Shown: one piece after another, positions 16,641 to 25,116 of the stretch
Numbering within the stretch: position 1 is the stretch's first letter
How the letters are laid out: each line of letters opens with the position of its first letter
Assembly (NCBI RefSeq): GCF_903652925.1
Contig: NZ_CAHLAR010000016.1
Span: 56,626-120,625, forward strand
Source of the DNA: Achromobacter anxifer
GTDB taxonomy: Bacteria > Pseudomonadota > Gammaproteobacteria > Burkholderiales > Burkholderiaceae_B
Direction of reading: 5' to 3'
DNA: 64,000 bases
The notes under the pieces: generated by a model
What the model was told of the DNA's origin: nothing
The model's database searches: none
The model's input: the letters and a program-made list of their open reading frames with translations, nothing else
Position numbers and translations under genes: made by a program

Positions 16641-18166
16641 GGAGTCGGCAGCTTGCGTTGTTGGAGTTCGCGTTTTAACACTTTGCCGGTGCTGTTTTTC
16701 GGCAGTTCCTCCAGGAAGACGTAGCGCTTGGGGCGCTTGAAGCGCGCGATCGATTCCAGGCAAAGGCGGTCCAGGTCCTGGTCCGAGGCCTGGGCGCCCG
16801 GTTTGAGCACCACGAAGGCCAGCACCGACTCGCCCCATTCCGGGTCCGGACTGCCGATCACGGAAACTTCCTGCACGGCGTCGTGGCGCATCAGCGCCTC
16901 TTCCACCTCGCGCGGGTAGATGTTGGTGCCGCCGCTGATGATGACGTCCTTGGATCGGTCCTTCAGGTGCAGCAGGCCGCGCTCGTCCAGGACGCCGATA
17001 TCTCCGGTATGGAGCCAACCGTCCGCCAGGGTGTCGGCGGTGGCTTGCGGATTGTTCCAGTAGCCCAGCATCACCGTCGGCCCGCGGACCGCGACTTCGC
17101 CCAGCTCCCCCGGGGCGACCGGCTGGCCGGCGGGGTTGCGCAATTCCACTTCCATGGACGACTGGACGTAGCCGACCGATCCCAGCAGCGCATCGTCGTT
17201 GCGGGCGACGGCGGCGCCGATCTGGGCCGCCGACAGCGCCGAGATCGACATGGGGCTTTCGCCCTGGCCGTAGATCTGCGCCACGCGCGGGCCGTAGCAG
17301 GCGACCGCGTCCTTGATGTCTTCCACGTAGAACGGCGCGCCGCCCACGATCAGGGCGCGCAGGCCCGCTTGCGGGCCGCCGTTCAGGCGGGCGTGACGCA
17401 CCATGCGCTGCACGATGGTGGGCGAGGCGAACAGGCTGACGTTGCGGTAGCGCGTCAGCAGTCCGGACAACTCGTCTTCGTCCAGGCCGCCGCTGTCGGG
17501 CACGATCTGCACGGCGCCGTGCAGCCAGTACGGAATGCTGTAGAGGCCGCCGCCGTGCGATAGCGGCGCCACGTGGACCATGGCGTCGCCGGGTTGCACC
17601 GACTGCACATCGGCATAGAAGTTCAGGCACATGCCGACCAGGTTGGTGTGGCTGAGCATGACGCCCTTGGGCTTGCCGGTGGTGCCGCTGGTGTAGAACA
17701 GCCAGGCCAGCTCTTCGGGCGGACGGGTTTCCAGCGCCAGCGGCGGGCCCAGGGCGCCGGCCGCGTAGCCGGCGGATTCCACGTCCTCCATGCGTACCGC
17801 GTCCAGGCCGCGGGCGACCGGCTCCAGCGCGGCGAGCAATTCGCCTTGCGACAGGCACAGGCGGGCGTCGCTGTCGCGCAGGATGTATTCGAGTTCGTTG
17901 GGATGCAGCTTGGCGTTGACGGGCACGGCGCACAGGCCGGCATGCCAGATGGCGAGCATCGATTCGATGTAGCTGGGGTGGTTGCGCAGCGCCAGCATGA
18001 CGCGCTGGCCGGGTGCCAGGCCCAGCGGGCCGCGCAGCCAGCCGGCCAGCGCCTGCACCCGGGCCTGGAGCTGGGCGTAGCTGAGGGGTTCGCGGGCGCC
18101 GGCGGCAAGCGCGGGCTGGTCGGCATGGGTGGTGGCGCTGCGGTGAAAGAGAGAGCTGAGATGCAT
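16637..18166 (-). CDS. Acyl-CoA synthetase (AMP-forming)
   Basis: This 509-residue member of the ANL superfamily activates a carboxylic acid to its CoA thioester with ATP. Motifs in order: YTSGTTGKPKGVMLSHTN (P-loop), APLSHGGGLYSIPYWLHG (substrate pocket), IYGQGESPM, GWLHTGDIGVLDERG, DRSKDVIISGGTNIYPREVE (hinge), and the catalytic lysine in PKNSTGKVLKREL near the C-terminus. It lies 30 nt downstream of the thiolase and overlaps the GntR gene by 4 nt. With a five-component Liv-type importer in the same operon, its substrate is probably the acid that the importer brings in; chain type is not predictable. Confidence 0.9.
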   Translation of the reverse strand: MHLSSLFHRSATTHADQPALAAGAREPLSYAQLQARVQALAGWLRGPLGLAPGQRVMLALRNHPSYIESMLAIWHAGLCAVPVNAKLHPNELEYILRDSDARLCLSQGELLAALEPVARGLDAVRMEDVESAGYAAGALGPPLALETRPPEELAWLFYTSGTTGKPKGVMLSHTNLVGMCLNFYADVQSVQPGDAMVHVAPLSHGGGLYSIPYWLHGAVQIVPDSGGLDEDELSGLLTRYRNVSLFASPTIVQRMVRHARLNGGPQAGLRALIVGGAPFYVEDIKDAVACYGPRVAQIYGQGESPMSISALSAAQIGAAVARNDDALLGSVGYVQSSMEVELRNPAGQPVAPGELGEVAVRGPTVMLGYWNNPQATADTLADGWLHTGDIGVLDERGLLHLKDRSKDVIISGGTNIYPREVEEALMRHDAVQEVSVIGSPDPEWGESVLAFVVLKPGAQASDQDLDRLCLESIARFKRPKRYVFLEELPKNSTGKVLKRELQQRKLPTP

Positions 18167-18196
18167 GGCGGTCTCTGGGTGGATGGGGGCGCGGGA

Positions 18197-19435
18197 TCAG
18201 TGGCCAAGCAGGGTGATGCAGGTCACCGCCTCTTCCACGCCGTTGAAGCCGCCGCCGTTCTCGGCGATGGCGAAGCGTGCGCCCTGGACCTGGCGCGCGC
18301 CGGCCTCGCCGCGCAGCTGGATCACCATTTCATGGACCTGCGCCAGCCCGGTGGCGCCGATGGGGTGGCCGCGCGAAAGCAGGCCGCCGGACACGTTGAT
18401 GGGGATGCGGCCGCCCAGGCTGGTGGCGCCGGATTCGGCCATCGGCCCGCCCTCGCCGAAGGCGCAGAAGCCCAGCGCCTCGGTCTGCTGGATCTCGGCG
18501 AAGGCGGTGGCGTCGTGGACTTCGGCCAGCGACATGTCCTGCGGGCCGACGCCGGCGCGTTCGTAGGCTTCCAGCGCGGCCAGGTGGCACAGGTGGCGGT
18601 CGTAGCGGTCGGCGGGGCGGTCGGTGGCGGTGCGCAGCACGCTGGCGTACAGGCGCACGGCGCGCGCCCGTTGCAGGCGCTTCAGGCCCCGGGCGTTGCA
18701 GACGATGGCGGCGGCCGCGCCGTCGCTGATGGGCGCGCACATCGGCAAGGTCAGGGGCCAGGACACCGGCCGCGCGGCCAGGGCCTCGTCGATCGTCATC
18801 GGGTACTGGAACTGGGCCAGCGGATTGCGCGTGGAATGCATGTGGTTCTTGGCGGCCACGGCGGCAAGCTGGCGCTGGGTGGTGCCGAAGGTCTTCATGT
18901 GCAGCCGCGCCAGGCTGGCGTAGATGTCCATGAACACGCTGCGCTTGCCCGGTTCCTCGAAGCCAGGCGGGGGCGTCACGTCGGGCGCCAGCGCCATCAG
19001 CTGGGCCATTTGCGCCGGCGCGTTATGCACGTCCCAGGCGCCGTCGAACACCGCGAAGCTCTTGGCCTTGTCCTCGGAGAACAGCTTGTCCACGCCCACG
19101 GCCAGGCAGATGTCGCCCGCGTCCGAGGCCACGTACAGGTGCGCGGCGTTCAGCGCGGTGCTGGAGCTGGCGCAGGCATTCTCCACGTTGGTGACGGGTA
19201 TGCCGGCGACGCCCATGGCCTTCAGCGCGACCTGGCCGGCCACCATGTACTGGCCTTCGATGGAGCCCTGGCCGGCGGAGGCGAAGTAAGCCGCCTGGAG
19301 GTCGGCCGCGTCGCAGCCCGCGTCCGCCAGGGCTTGCGTGACCGCGTCGCGCACCAGGTCCTTGACGCTTTTGGCGGGTTGCTTGTCGAAGCGGGTGATG
19401 CCCACGCCCGCGATGTAGGTAGTGTCGTTGCTCAT
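18197..19435 (-). CDS. SCP2-like thiolase / acetyl-CoA acyltransferase
   Basis: This 412-residue thiolase has the nucleophilic Cys in VENACASSSTAL, HDATAFAEI, and the His of the GGLLSRGHPIGATG block. The C-terminal base normally in a CxG motif is absent: the region reads IAENGGGFNG. That is characteristic of SCP2-type thiolases, which cleave or form 3-oxoacyl-CoA with branched or steroid-like side chains. The 4-nt overlap with livF upstream and the CoA ligase 30 nt downstream tie it to a side-chain degradation pathway. No hydratase or dehydrogenase is in this operon, so those steps must be supplied elsewhere. Confidence 0.88.
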   Translation of the reverse strand: MSNDTTYIAGVGITRFDKQPAKSVKDLVRDAVTQALADAGCDAADLQAAYFASAGQGSIEGQYMVAGQVALKAMGVAGIPVTNVENACASSSTALNAAHLYVASDAGDICLAVGVDKLFSEDKAKSFAVFDGAWDVHNAPAQMAQLMALAPDVTPPPGFEEPGKRSVFMDIYASLARLHMKTFGTTQRQLAAVAAKNHMHSTRNPLAQFQYPMTIDEALAARPVSWPLTLPMCAPISDGAAAAIVCNARGLKRLQRARAVRLYASVLRTATDRPADRYDRHLCHLAALEAYERAGVGPQDMSLAEVHDATAFAEIQQTEALGFCAFGEGGPMAESGATSLGGRIPINVSGGLLSRGHPIGATGLAQVHEMVIQLRGEAGARQVQGARFAIAENGGGFNGVEEAVTCITLLGH

Positions 19436-20139
19436 GCTTGGATGCCCGTGGTGAGGATGGATTCGATGATGTGGCGGTTGGCCTCGACGTCCGCGGCCGA
19501 TCCGCTCCAGGCGATTTCGCCGTGGTCCAGCACGTACTGGCGATGCGCCAGGCGGCCGGGTACCTTGAGGTTCTGTTCGACCAGCACGATGCCGGTGCCC
19601 TGGCGGTGGACTTCGGCGAAGACCTCGATCAGTTCGTTGACGATGCGCGGCGCCAGGCCCTCGGTCGGCTCGTCCAGCAGCAGGATGCGCGGATTCCCCA
19701 GCAGGGCGCGCGCGATCGCCAGCATTTGCTGTTCGCCGCCGGACAGCTGGTCGCCGTGAAAGCCGATGCGTTCCCCCAGCCGCGGGAATACCTGCAGCAC
19801 GCGGTCCTGCGTCCAGTAGCCGGGCTGGTGCGCCAGCGCGCCCATGCGCAGGTTTTCTCGCACGGTCAGGTTGGGGAAGATGCGGCGGGTGTCGGGCACC
19901 AGCGCGATGCCGTCGCGGCTGATCTGTTCGACAGCGCGGCGCGTGGCGTCCTGTCCCGCGATCAGGCGGCTGCCCGACGACAAGGGCAGCAGTCCGATCA
20001 GCGTCTTGAGCGTGGTGGACTTGCCTGCGCCGTTGCGTCCCACGATGGCGACGATCTCGTCCTGCGCCGCGCGCAAGGCAATGTTCTTGAGCGCCAGCGC
20101 CTGGCCGTAATGCACGCTGGCGTGCCGCAGTTCGATCAT
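19432..20139 (-). CDS. livF: Branched-chain-type ABC transporter ATPase LivF
   Basis: This 235-residue ATPase has Walker A GRNGAGKST, signature LSGGEQQMLAIARALL and Walker B ILLLDEPTEGLAP followed by the LivF-type VNELIEVFAEV. It powers uptake together with LivG and the permeases LivH and LivM. It overlaps both neighbours by 4 nt, a strongly coupled arrangement. The overall class (hydrophobic amino acid or acid uptake, HAAT) is clear. Amino acids are not necessarily the cargo, because such systems also import aromatic and aliphatic carboxylates and the operon partners are CoA-ester enzymes. Confidence 0.92.
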   Translation of the reverse strand: MIELRHASVHYGQALALKNIALRAAQDEIVAIVGRNGAGKSTTLKTLIGLLPLSSGSRLIAGQDATRRAVEQISRDGIALVPDTRRIFPNLTVRENLRMGALAHQPGYWTQDRVLQVFPRLGERIGFHGDQLSGGEQQMLAIARALLGNPRILLLDEPTEGLAPRIVNELIEVFAEVHRQGTGIVLVEQNLKVPGRLAHRQYVLDHGEIAWSGSAADVEANRHIIESILTTGIQA

Positions 20140-20891
20140 GCCGCCACCTCTTCGCCCAGGTAGACCGCGCGCACGGTGGCGTCGTCGCGGATGGCTGCGG
20201 GCGGCCCTTCGGCCACCTTGCGGCCGTTGGACAGCACCACGATGTGTTCCGACAGGGTCATGATCACGTCCATGTTGTGTTCGATCAGCAGCACCGTGCG
20301 GCCGGCGGCGGCATGGCGGATCAGGCGGGTGGCCGCGCCGACTTCATGGTGGCCGACGCCCGCCAGCGGTTCGTCCAGCAACAGGATGCGCGGGTCGGGC
20401 AGCAGGGTCAGGCCCAATTCCAGCGCGCGTTGCAGCCCGTAGGACAAGGTGCCCGCGACGGTGTCGCGCCAGGGCGCGAGATCGGTCAGTTCCAGCATGG
20501 CGTCGATGGTGGAGGCCAGCCGGCGGTCATAGCGCGGCGCCAGCCAGAAGGGCAGCAGGCGCGAATGGCTGATCTGCGCGGCGATGCGCAGGTTCTCCAG
20601 CACCGTCATCTCGGGAAAGATCTTGGTGATCTGGAAGCTGCGGCCGATGCCGTGCCTGGCGCGTTCGTAGGCCCGCAGGCGGGAAATGTCCGCGCCGTGG
20701 CACAGGATGCGGCCGCCGTGTCCGGGCAGGTTGCCCGACAGCACGTTGAGCAGGGTGGTCTTGCCTGCGCCGTTGGGGCCGATCAGGCCGTAGACGCGGC
20801 CGGTTTCGAAGGCGTAGCTGAAGTCCTCGATGGCGCGCAGCGCGCCGAAGGTGACGCTGACCTGTTCGCATTGCAGGGCGATGTCGCTCAT
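20136..20891 (-). CDS. livG: Branched-chain-type ABC transporter ATPase LivG
   Basis: This 251-residue ATPase has Walker A GPNGAGKTTLLNVLSG and Walker B ILLLDEPLAGVGHHE. The C-loop is the divergent form LSYGLQRALEL, usual for LivG. The long insert with RHGIGRSFQITKIFPEMTVLENL is also LivG-specific. It forms the ATPase heterodimer with LivF. Start and stop overlap the flanking liv genes by 4 nt each. Confidence 0.92.
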   Translation of the reverse strand: MSDIALQCEQVSVTFGALRAIEDFSYAFETGRVYGLIGPNGAGKTTLLNVLSGNLPGHGGRILCHGADISRLRAYERARHGIGRSFQITKIFPEMTVLENLRIAAQISHSRLLPFWLAPRYDRRLASTIDAMLELTDLAPWRDTVAGTLSYGLQRALELGLTLLPDPRILLLDEPLAGVGHHEVGAATRLIRHAAAGRTVLLIEHNMDVIMTLSEHIVVLSNGRKVAEGPPAAIRDDATVRAVYLGEEVAA

Positions 20892-21898
20892 GACGGGCTC
20901 CCTTCGCGCGGCGCCAGCGGCACGTGGGGCGCGGATGGGTTCGCGGGGGCGGGGGGGCGGCTACGGCCCCAGCGCGCCTGCAGGGCGCCCAGCACGCCTT
21001 GCGGGAAATACAGCGTGGCCAGGATGAAGACCAGGCCCAGGATGCCGTACCAGTAGGGCGTCCAGCCGCTGAGCCATTCCTTCAGGGCCTCGAACAGCAG
21101 CACGCCGGCCACCGGTCCCCACAGCGTGCCCGCGCCGCCCAGCAGGGTCATGATGATGACGTCGCCCGAGGTGGTCCAGTGCAGCATCTGCGGGTTCATG
21201 TACATCAGCACCGCGGCCAGCAGCCCACCCGCCAGGCCGCCGACGGCGCCCGAAACCAGGAAGGTGATCTGCTTGAGGCGCTGCACGTTGTAGCCCAGCT
21301 GGGCGGCGCGGATCTCGTTCTGGCGCAGGCCCGCCACCGCGCGGCCGAAGGGCGAGGCGCGCAGCATCGCCATCAGCGCCATGACCAGCGCGAACACGGC
21401 GGCCACGTACCAATAGAAGTTCACTGTATCGAAGAAATCGATGCCGGCGAGTTCGGGCCGGCCGATGCCCGGCAGGCCGTCGGCGCCGCCCGTCCATTCG
21501 CGCAGCTTGCTGTCGGCCAGGATGTACATGAGCTGAGACAGCGCCAGCGTGACCAGCGCGAAGAAGATCCCCGAGACCCTCAGCGCGAACACGCTGAAGA
21601 TCCAGGCGCAGGCCGCGCCGGCCATGATGGCGAGCGCCAGGCCGGCTTCGAACGGCAGGCCGTAGCGTTGCGTGGCCAGCGCCAGCGCGTAGCCGCCCGT
21701 GCCCAGGAAGGCGGCGTGGCCGAAGGACACCATGCCCAGCAGGCCGAACACCAGGTCGAAGCCCACGGCGAAGATCGACCACACCATGATCAGGATGCTG
21801 AGGTTCAGCAGGAAATCGTTTTGCGTGCAGAAGGGCACCGCGATCACCGCGGCGGCCACGCCGGCCGCGATGGCGGCGTCTTGGCGGGAAGTCGTCAT
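20888..21898 (-). CDS. livM: Branched-chain-type ABC transporter permease LivM
   Basis: This 336-residue inner-membrane permease has about ten hydrophobic segments. It carries the LivM motifs VFGLLGMVSFGHAAFLGTGGYA near residue 50 and the EAA-type loop LRASPFGRAVAGLRQNEIRAAQLGYN that contacts the ATPases. VIIMTLLGGAGTLWGPVAGVLLFE is near the C-terminus. A proline- and alanine-rich tail of about 25 residues follows the last helix. It pairs with LivH and overlaps both neighbours by 4 nt. Confidence 0.92.
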   Translation of the reverse strand: MTTSRQDAAIAAGVAAAVIAVPFCTQNDFLLNLSILIMVWSIFAVGFDLVFGLLGMVSFGHAAFLGTGGYALALATQRYGLPFEAGLALAIMAGAACAWIFSVFALRVSGIFFALVTLALSQLMYILADSKLREWTGGADGLPGIGRPELAGIDFFDTVNFYWYVAAVFALVMALMAMLRASPFGRAVAGLRQNEIRAAQLGYNVQRLKQITFLVSGAVGGLAGGLLAAVLMYMNPQMLHWTTSGDVIIMTLLGGAGTLWGPVAGVLLFEALKEWLSGWTPYWYGILGLVFILATLYFPQGVLGALQARWGRSRPPAPANPSAPHVPLAPREGSPS

Positions 21899-22752
21899 GC
21901 CAGCCTCGCTTGGCGGGAAAACAGTCCTTGCGGACGGGTGAGCAGGGTGCCGATCAGCATGGCGAACGTCAGGATGTCGACCCAGCTGGGCATGAAGGTG
22001 TAGCCCACCGCGCGCACCATGCCGATCAGCAGCGACGCCGCGACTACGCCGCGGATGTTGCCGAGCCCTCCCAGGATCACCACGATGAAGCAGTCGATGA
22101 TGGTGTTGGTGGCCATGCCCAGTTCGATGGGGAACAGCGGGGCCGAGATGGCGCCCGCCAGTCCGGCCAGCGCCGCGCCCACGCCGAACACCGCACTGCG
22201 GATATGGGCCGCCGGCAGGCCCAGGATGCGCACCATCTCGCCGTCGCTGCTGGCGGCGCGCACCAGCATGCCGAAGGTGCTTTTTTCCAGCACGAAGAAC
22301 AGCGCCGCCGACACCAGCAGGCCGAAGGCGATGACGAACAGGCGGTAGACGGGAATGGTGCTGCCGGCCAGCTCGACCGTGCCCGCCAGCAGCGCCGGCA
22401 TGGGCGTTTCCTGGTAGCCCAGGCCCCAGACGAACTTCACCGCTTCGCTGATGACGAGGATGAAGCCGAAGGTCAGGATCAGCTGATAGAAGTGCGGGCG
22501 GTTGTACAGCGGCCGCAGGGCCAGCCGTTCCATCGCCACGCCGACCAGGCCGACGCCCACAGTCGCCGCCAGCAGGGCGGCGATGAACGAGCCGGTGCGC
22601 AGTTGAATATCGTAGGCGAGGTAGGCGCCCAGCATGTACAGGGCGCCATGGGCGAAGTTGATGACGCCCAGCATGCCGAAGATAAGCGTAAGGCCGGACG
22701 CCAGCAGGAACAGCAGCATTCCCAGGCTCAGGCCGATGATCACGGTGGACAT
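21895..22752 (-). CDS. livH: Branched-chain-type ABC transporter permease LivH
   Basis: This 285-residue permease has about eight membrane spans. The N-terminal GLTLIFGMLGVINFAHGALYMLGAYLAY and the coupling loop FGMLVRAASSDGEMVRILGLPA are standard for LivH, as is the C-terminal ILGGLGNIRGVVAASLLIG. It lies 86 nt downstream of the binding-protein gene, with a stem-loop in the gap, and overlaps livM by 4 nt. It is the first of the membrane components to be translated. Confidence 0.92.
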   Translation of the reverse strand: MSTVIIGLSLGMLLFLLASGLTLIFGMLGVINFAHGALYMLGAYLAYDIQLRTGSFIAALLAATVGVGLVGVAMERLALRPLYNRPHFYQLILTFGFILVISEAVKFVWGLGYQETPMPALLAGTVELAGSTIPVYRLFVIAFGLLVSAALFFVLEKSTFGMLVRAASSDGEMVRILGLPAAHIRSAVFGVGAALAGLAGAISAPLFPIELGMATNTIIDCFIVVILGGLGNIRGVVAASLLIGMVRAVGYTFMPSWVDILTFAMLIGTLLTRPQGLFSRQARLA

Positions 22753-22790
22753 GGCAGAAATCCGTCAGGCGGCGCGCGGGCGCGCCGGGG

Positions 22791-22821
22791 GCAGGCCGGA
22801 CCGTGAGCGGAGCCGGCCTGC
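22791..22821 (-). repeat. Stem-loop between binding protein and livH
   Basis: GCAGGCCGG and CCGGCCTGC form a perfect 9-bp inverted repeat with a 13-nt loop in the 86-nt gap. There is no U-tract. Hairpins at this place in ABC operons commonly protect the upstream binding-protein message or partly block read-through, giving more binding protein than permease; that role is inference. Confidence 0.45.
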
Positions 22822-22838
22822 TGCGTCGCGCGGCGGGT

Positions 22839-24020
22839 TCAGCCCGCGCAGGGCTCGAAGACCTGGTCTGGCGGGAACACGCGGACGATATCCATGACGT
22901 AGGCGGGCTGCGGCGGCGTGCCGTTGCTGACGACGCCCCACAGGCCGTTCTGCATGGCCTGGTGGTCGCAGGCGCGCATGGTTTTCTTGCCTTCCACGGA
23001 GTTGTCGCGCTCGCTGGCCGCGAATGCCTCGACCCACTTCTCCTTGTCCCAGGTGCCGGTCTTGTCGACCACGTCCAGCCACCAGCTCATGCCGTCATAG
23101 GCTTCGCCCGCGGCGGCGGAAGGGAACTCGTTGTATTTCTTGCGGAAAGCCGCGACGAAAGCCTTGTTGGCGTCGTTCTCGACGGTGAAGTGATATCTCA
23201 CGCCCGATTGCACGCCGACCGCGGTGGGGCCCACGCCGGCCGCCATGGTCTCGTCGGCGATGACGGGGCCGAAGATCTTGCGCGTCTTGCCCAGTTCGAT
23301 CTGGCCGGCCTGCTTGACCATGGTGACGGCGTCGGAACCCGTCATGAACAGCGCCACGCCATCGGCGTTGGAGCGCGCGATCTTGTCGGCGATGGACGAA
23401 TAGTCGCGGTTGCCCAGCGGCGGGAAGTCGGCGCCGACGATCTCGACGCCGGCCTTTTCGGCCTCGCGACGGTACCAGTCCCAGCTGTCGCGCGTGGCCT
23501 GGTAGTCGGCCGTGACGCCGTAGATGCGCTTGAGCTTCTGTTCCTTGGTGTAGGCCAGCGCCATGCGCTGCTCCATGCCCAGCGTGTTGGAGGTGCGGAA
23601 GGTATAGCGCGAGCCCCCCGGCACGGTGATCTTGTCGTCGGCCGACATGGTGACCAGGTGCGGGACCTTGCGTTGCTTGGCGATGTTCATGATGGCCAGC
23701 GTGCTGGCCGAGCTGACCGCGCCGAAGATCATCTGCGAACCGTCGGAGATCAGGCGGGTGGTCTTCTGCACCGCCGGCTGCGGCTTGGTTTCGTCGTCTT
23801 CCCAGGTGACCTGGATGGGCTTGCCCAGGACCTTCCCGCCGCGCTGCTCGATGGCGATGGTGACGCCCTTGCGCATGTCTTCGCCAAAGATGCCGTAGGT
23901 GCCCGACAGCGATACCACGCCGCCGATCTTGAACGTGTCGGGATCGGCGGCGTGCGCACCCGTCGTGAACAGGGCGCACAGCGCCAGCGCGCCGCAGGCG
24001 GCGGGACTCCATGTCTTCAT
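22839..24020 (-). CDS. Periplasmic substrate-binding protein of the Liv-type transporter
   Basis: This 393-residue type I periplasmic-binding-fold protein has a signal peptide at about residues 1-24 (ending GAHA), then DTFKIGGVVSLSGTYGIFGEDMRKGV and DDETKPQPAVQKTTRLI, both typical of LivJ/UrtA-like receptors. The second lobe carries FMTGSDAVTMVKQAGQ. The internal ATG at 24020 is preferred because GTGGAGAC lies 5-12 nt upstream; the ATG at 24044 lacks a ribosome site. This is the first gene of the eight-gene operon. The ligand is unknown, though the CoA ligase and thiolase downstream point to a carboxylic acid rather than an amino acid. Confidence 0.88.
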   Translation of the reverse strand: MKTWSPAACGALALCALFTTGAHAADPDTFKIGGVVSLSGTYGIFGEDMRKGVTIAIEQRGGKVLGKPIQVTWEDDETKPQPAVQKTTRLISDGSQMIFGAVSSASTLAIMNIAKQRKVPHLVTMSADDKITVPGGSRYTFRTSNTLGMEQRMALAYTKEQKLKRIYGVTADYQATRDSWDWYRREAEKAGVEIVGADFPPLGNRDYSSIADKIARSNADGVALFMTGSDAVTMVKQAGQIELGKTRKIFGPVIADETMAAGVGPTAVGVQSGVRYHFTVENDANKAFVAAFRKKYNEFPSAAAGEAYDGMSWWLDVVDKTGTWDKEKWVEAFAASERDNSVEGKKTMRACDHQAMQNGLWGVVSNGTPPQPAYVMDIVRVFPPDQVFEPCAG

Positions 24021-24062
24021 TTTTTGTCTCCACGTATTTTTCATTATGGCTCGTAATGTTTT

Positions 24063-24087
24063 ACGTAGCTCAATTGAAATACTACGT
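24063..24087. promoter_or_regulatory. Inverted repeat in the Liv-operon promoter region
   Basis: ACGTAG and CTACGT are inverted around a 13-nt AT-rich spacer, with centres 19 nt apart, just upstream of the binding-protein gene (start 24020). TACGTA at 24062-24067 is itself palindromic. The setting is AT-rich, as expected for a promoter. It is a candidate site for the GntR protein at the end of this operon. Confidence 0.45.
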
Positions 24088-24138
24088 CTGAGACTGTGAA
24101 GTGAATAATTGGGGTATACCCGTGACCCGGCGCAAATG

Positions 24139-24177
24139 AAAACCGCCCCAGGGCCGGACGGCGCCTGAGGCGGTTTT
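24139..24177. terminator. Intrinsic terminator after hutG
   Basis: AAAACCGCC and GGCGGTTTT form a perfect 9-bp outer stem, extended after one mismatch by CAGG/CCTG. It sits 40 nt beyond the stop of the minus-strand N-formylglutamate amidohydrolase gene and separates it from the Liv operon promoter. Both strands have a short U-run, so it may act in either direction. Confidence 0.7.
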
Positions 24178-24216
24178 GGGGGCGGCGGCCGTTGGCGCGT
24201 TGCGCCAGCCGCGGAA

Positions 24217-25020
24217 TCAGCGCTGGCGCGCCTGGGTTTGACGCAGGGCGGCCTGCACCATGCCTTCGACCAGCGGGATGACGCGGTCGGCCAGTTCGGG
24301 GCGATAGGCGTAGGGGTGGGTTTCGTCCATGTAGGTGGACTGGCACATTTCCAGCTGGATGGCGTGGATGTTGTCAGCAGGCTTGCCGTAGTGGCGCGTG
24401 ATGTAGCCGCCCTTGAAGCGGCCGTTGACGGCCCAGGTGTAGGCGGTGTTGTCGCGCAGTTGGCCTTCGACTTGCGCCAGGATGTCGGGCGCGCAGGCCG
24501 CGCCGTCGGCGGTGCCGATGTTCAGGTCGGGCAGCTTGCCTTCGAACAGGCGCGGCAGCACGCTGGCGATGGAGTGCGCTTCCCACAGCAGCACGGTGCC
24601 GTGTTCGGCCTTGATGCGGTCCAGCTCTTCGCACAGCTTGGCGTGGTAGGGCTGCCAGTAGGTTTGCAGGCGGTGCGCGCGTTCGGCATCGGTCAGGACG
24701 GCTTCATTGCGGTAGAGGTCGTCGCCACGGAAGGTCTGGGCCGGGCACAGGCCGGTCTTGGTCTGGCCGGGATACAGGCTTTCGTCGTTGGGCGGGCGGT
24801 TCAGGTCCACCACGTAGCGCGAATAGCGCGCGCCCAGGACCGAGGCGCCCAGCGCTTCGGCAAAGTTGTACAGCGTGTCCAGGTGCCAGTCGGTGTCGCC
24901 GGACTGCAGGCCCAGCGGCGTCATCTGCGCGCGCTGGGCGTCGGGGATCATGCTGCCCAGATGGGGAATGGAGATCAGCAGGGGCGCCGTGCCGCGGCTG
25001 AATTGGTAGATATCGCTCAA
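24217..25020 (-). CDS. hutG: N-formylglutamate amidohydrolase
   Basis: This 267-residue protein of the FGase family opens with YQFSRGTAPLLISIPHLGS. It has DTDWHLDTLYNFAEALGAS, RYVVDLNRPPND, LLWEAHSIASVLP with a likely metal-binding His, and ending segments YITRHYGKP and HAIQLEMCQSTYMDE. It hydrolyses N-formyl-L-glutamate to glutamate and formate, the last step of one histidine-degradation route. A TTG start at 25020 is chosen: GGAG lies about 8 nt upstream and the length then equals the family norm, while longer forms add an arginine-rich, non-conserved extension. No other hut gene is nearby, so it stands alone next to a LysR gene. Confidence 0.85.
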   Translation of the reverse strand: MSDIYQFSRGTAPLLISIPHLGSMIPDAQRAQMTPLGLQSGDTDWHLDTLYNFAEALGASVLGARYSRYVVDLNRPPNDESLYPGQTKTGLCPAQTFRGDDLYRNEAVLTDAERAHRLQTYWQPYHAKLCEELDRIKAEHGTVLLWEAHSIASVLPRLFEGKLPDLNIGTADGAACAPDILAQVEGQLRDNTAYTWAVNGRFKGGYITRHYGKPADNIHAIQLEMCQSTYMDETHPYAYRPELADRVIPLVEGMVQAALRQTQARQR

Positions 25021-25116
25021 GTAAGACTCCGGGGGAAATGGCGGGGCGCGGGCATGGGCATGCCGGGCGGCGTCCCTGGGTATCCGGTATTGCGCCTGGC
25101 GGGGCAATGCCCGCAA

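Noticed and set aside
15912-17933. A 673-codon minus-strand frame suggesting a GntR fusion protein
   Set aside because: Only the last 242 codons encode the GntR protein. The rest is the CoA-ligase gene read in another frame, and an ATG with 4-nt overlap gives a normal start at 16640.
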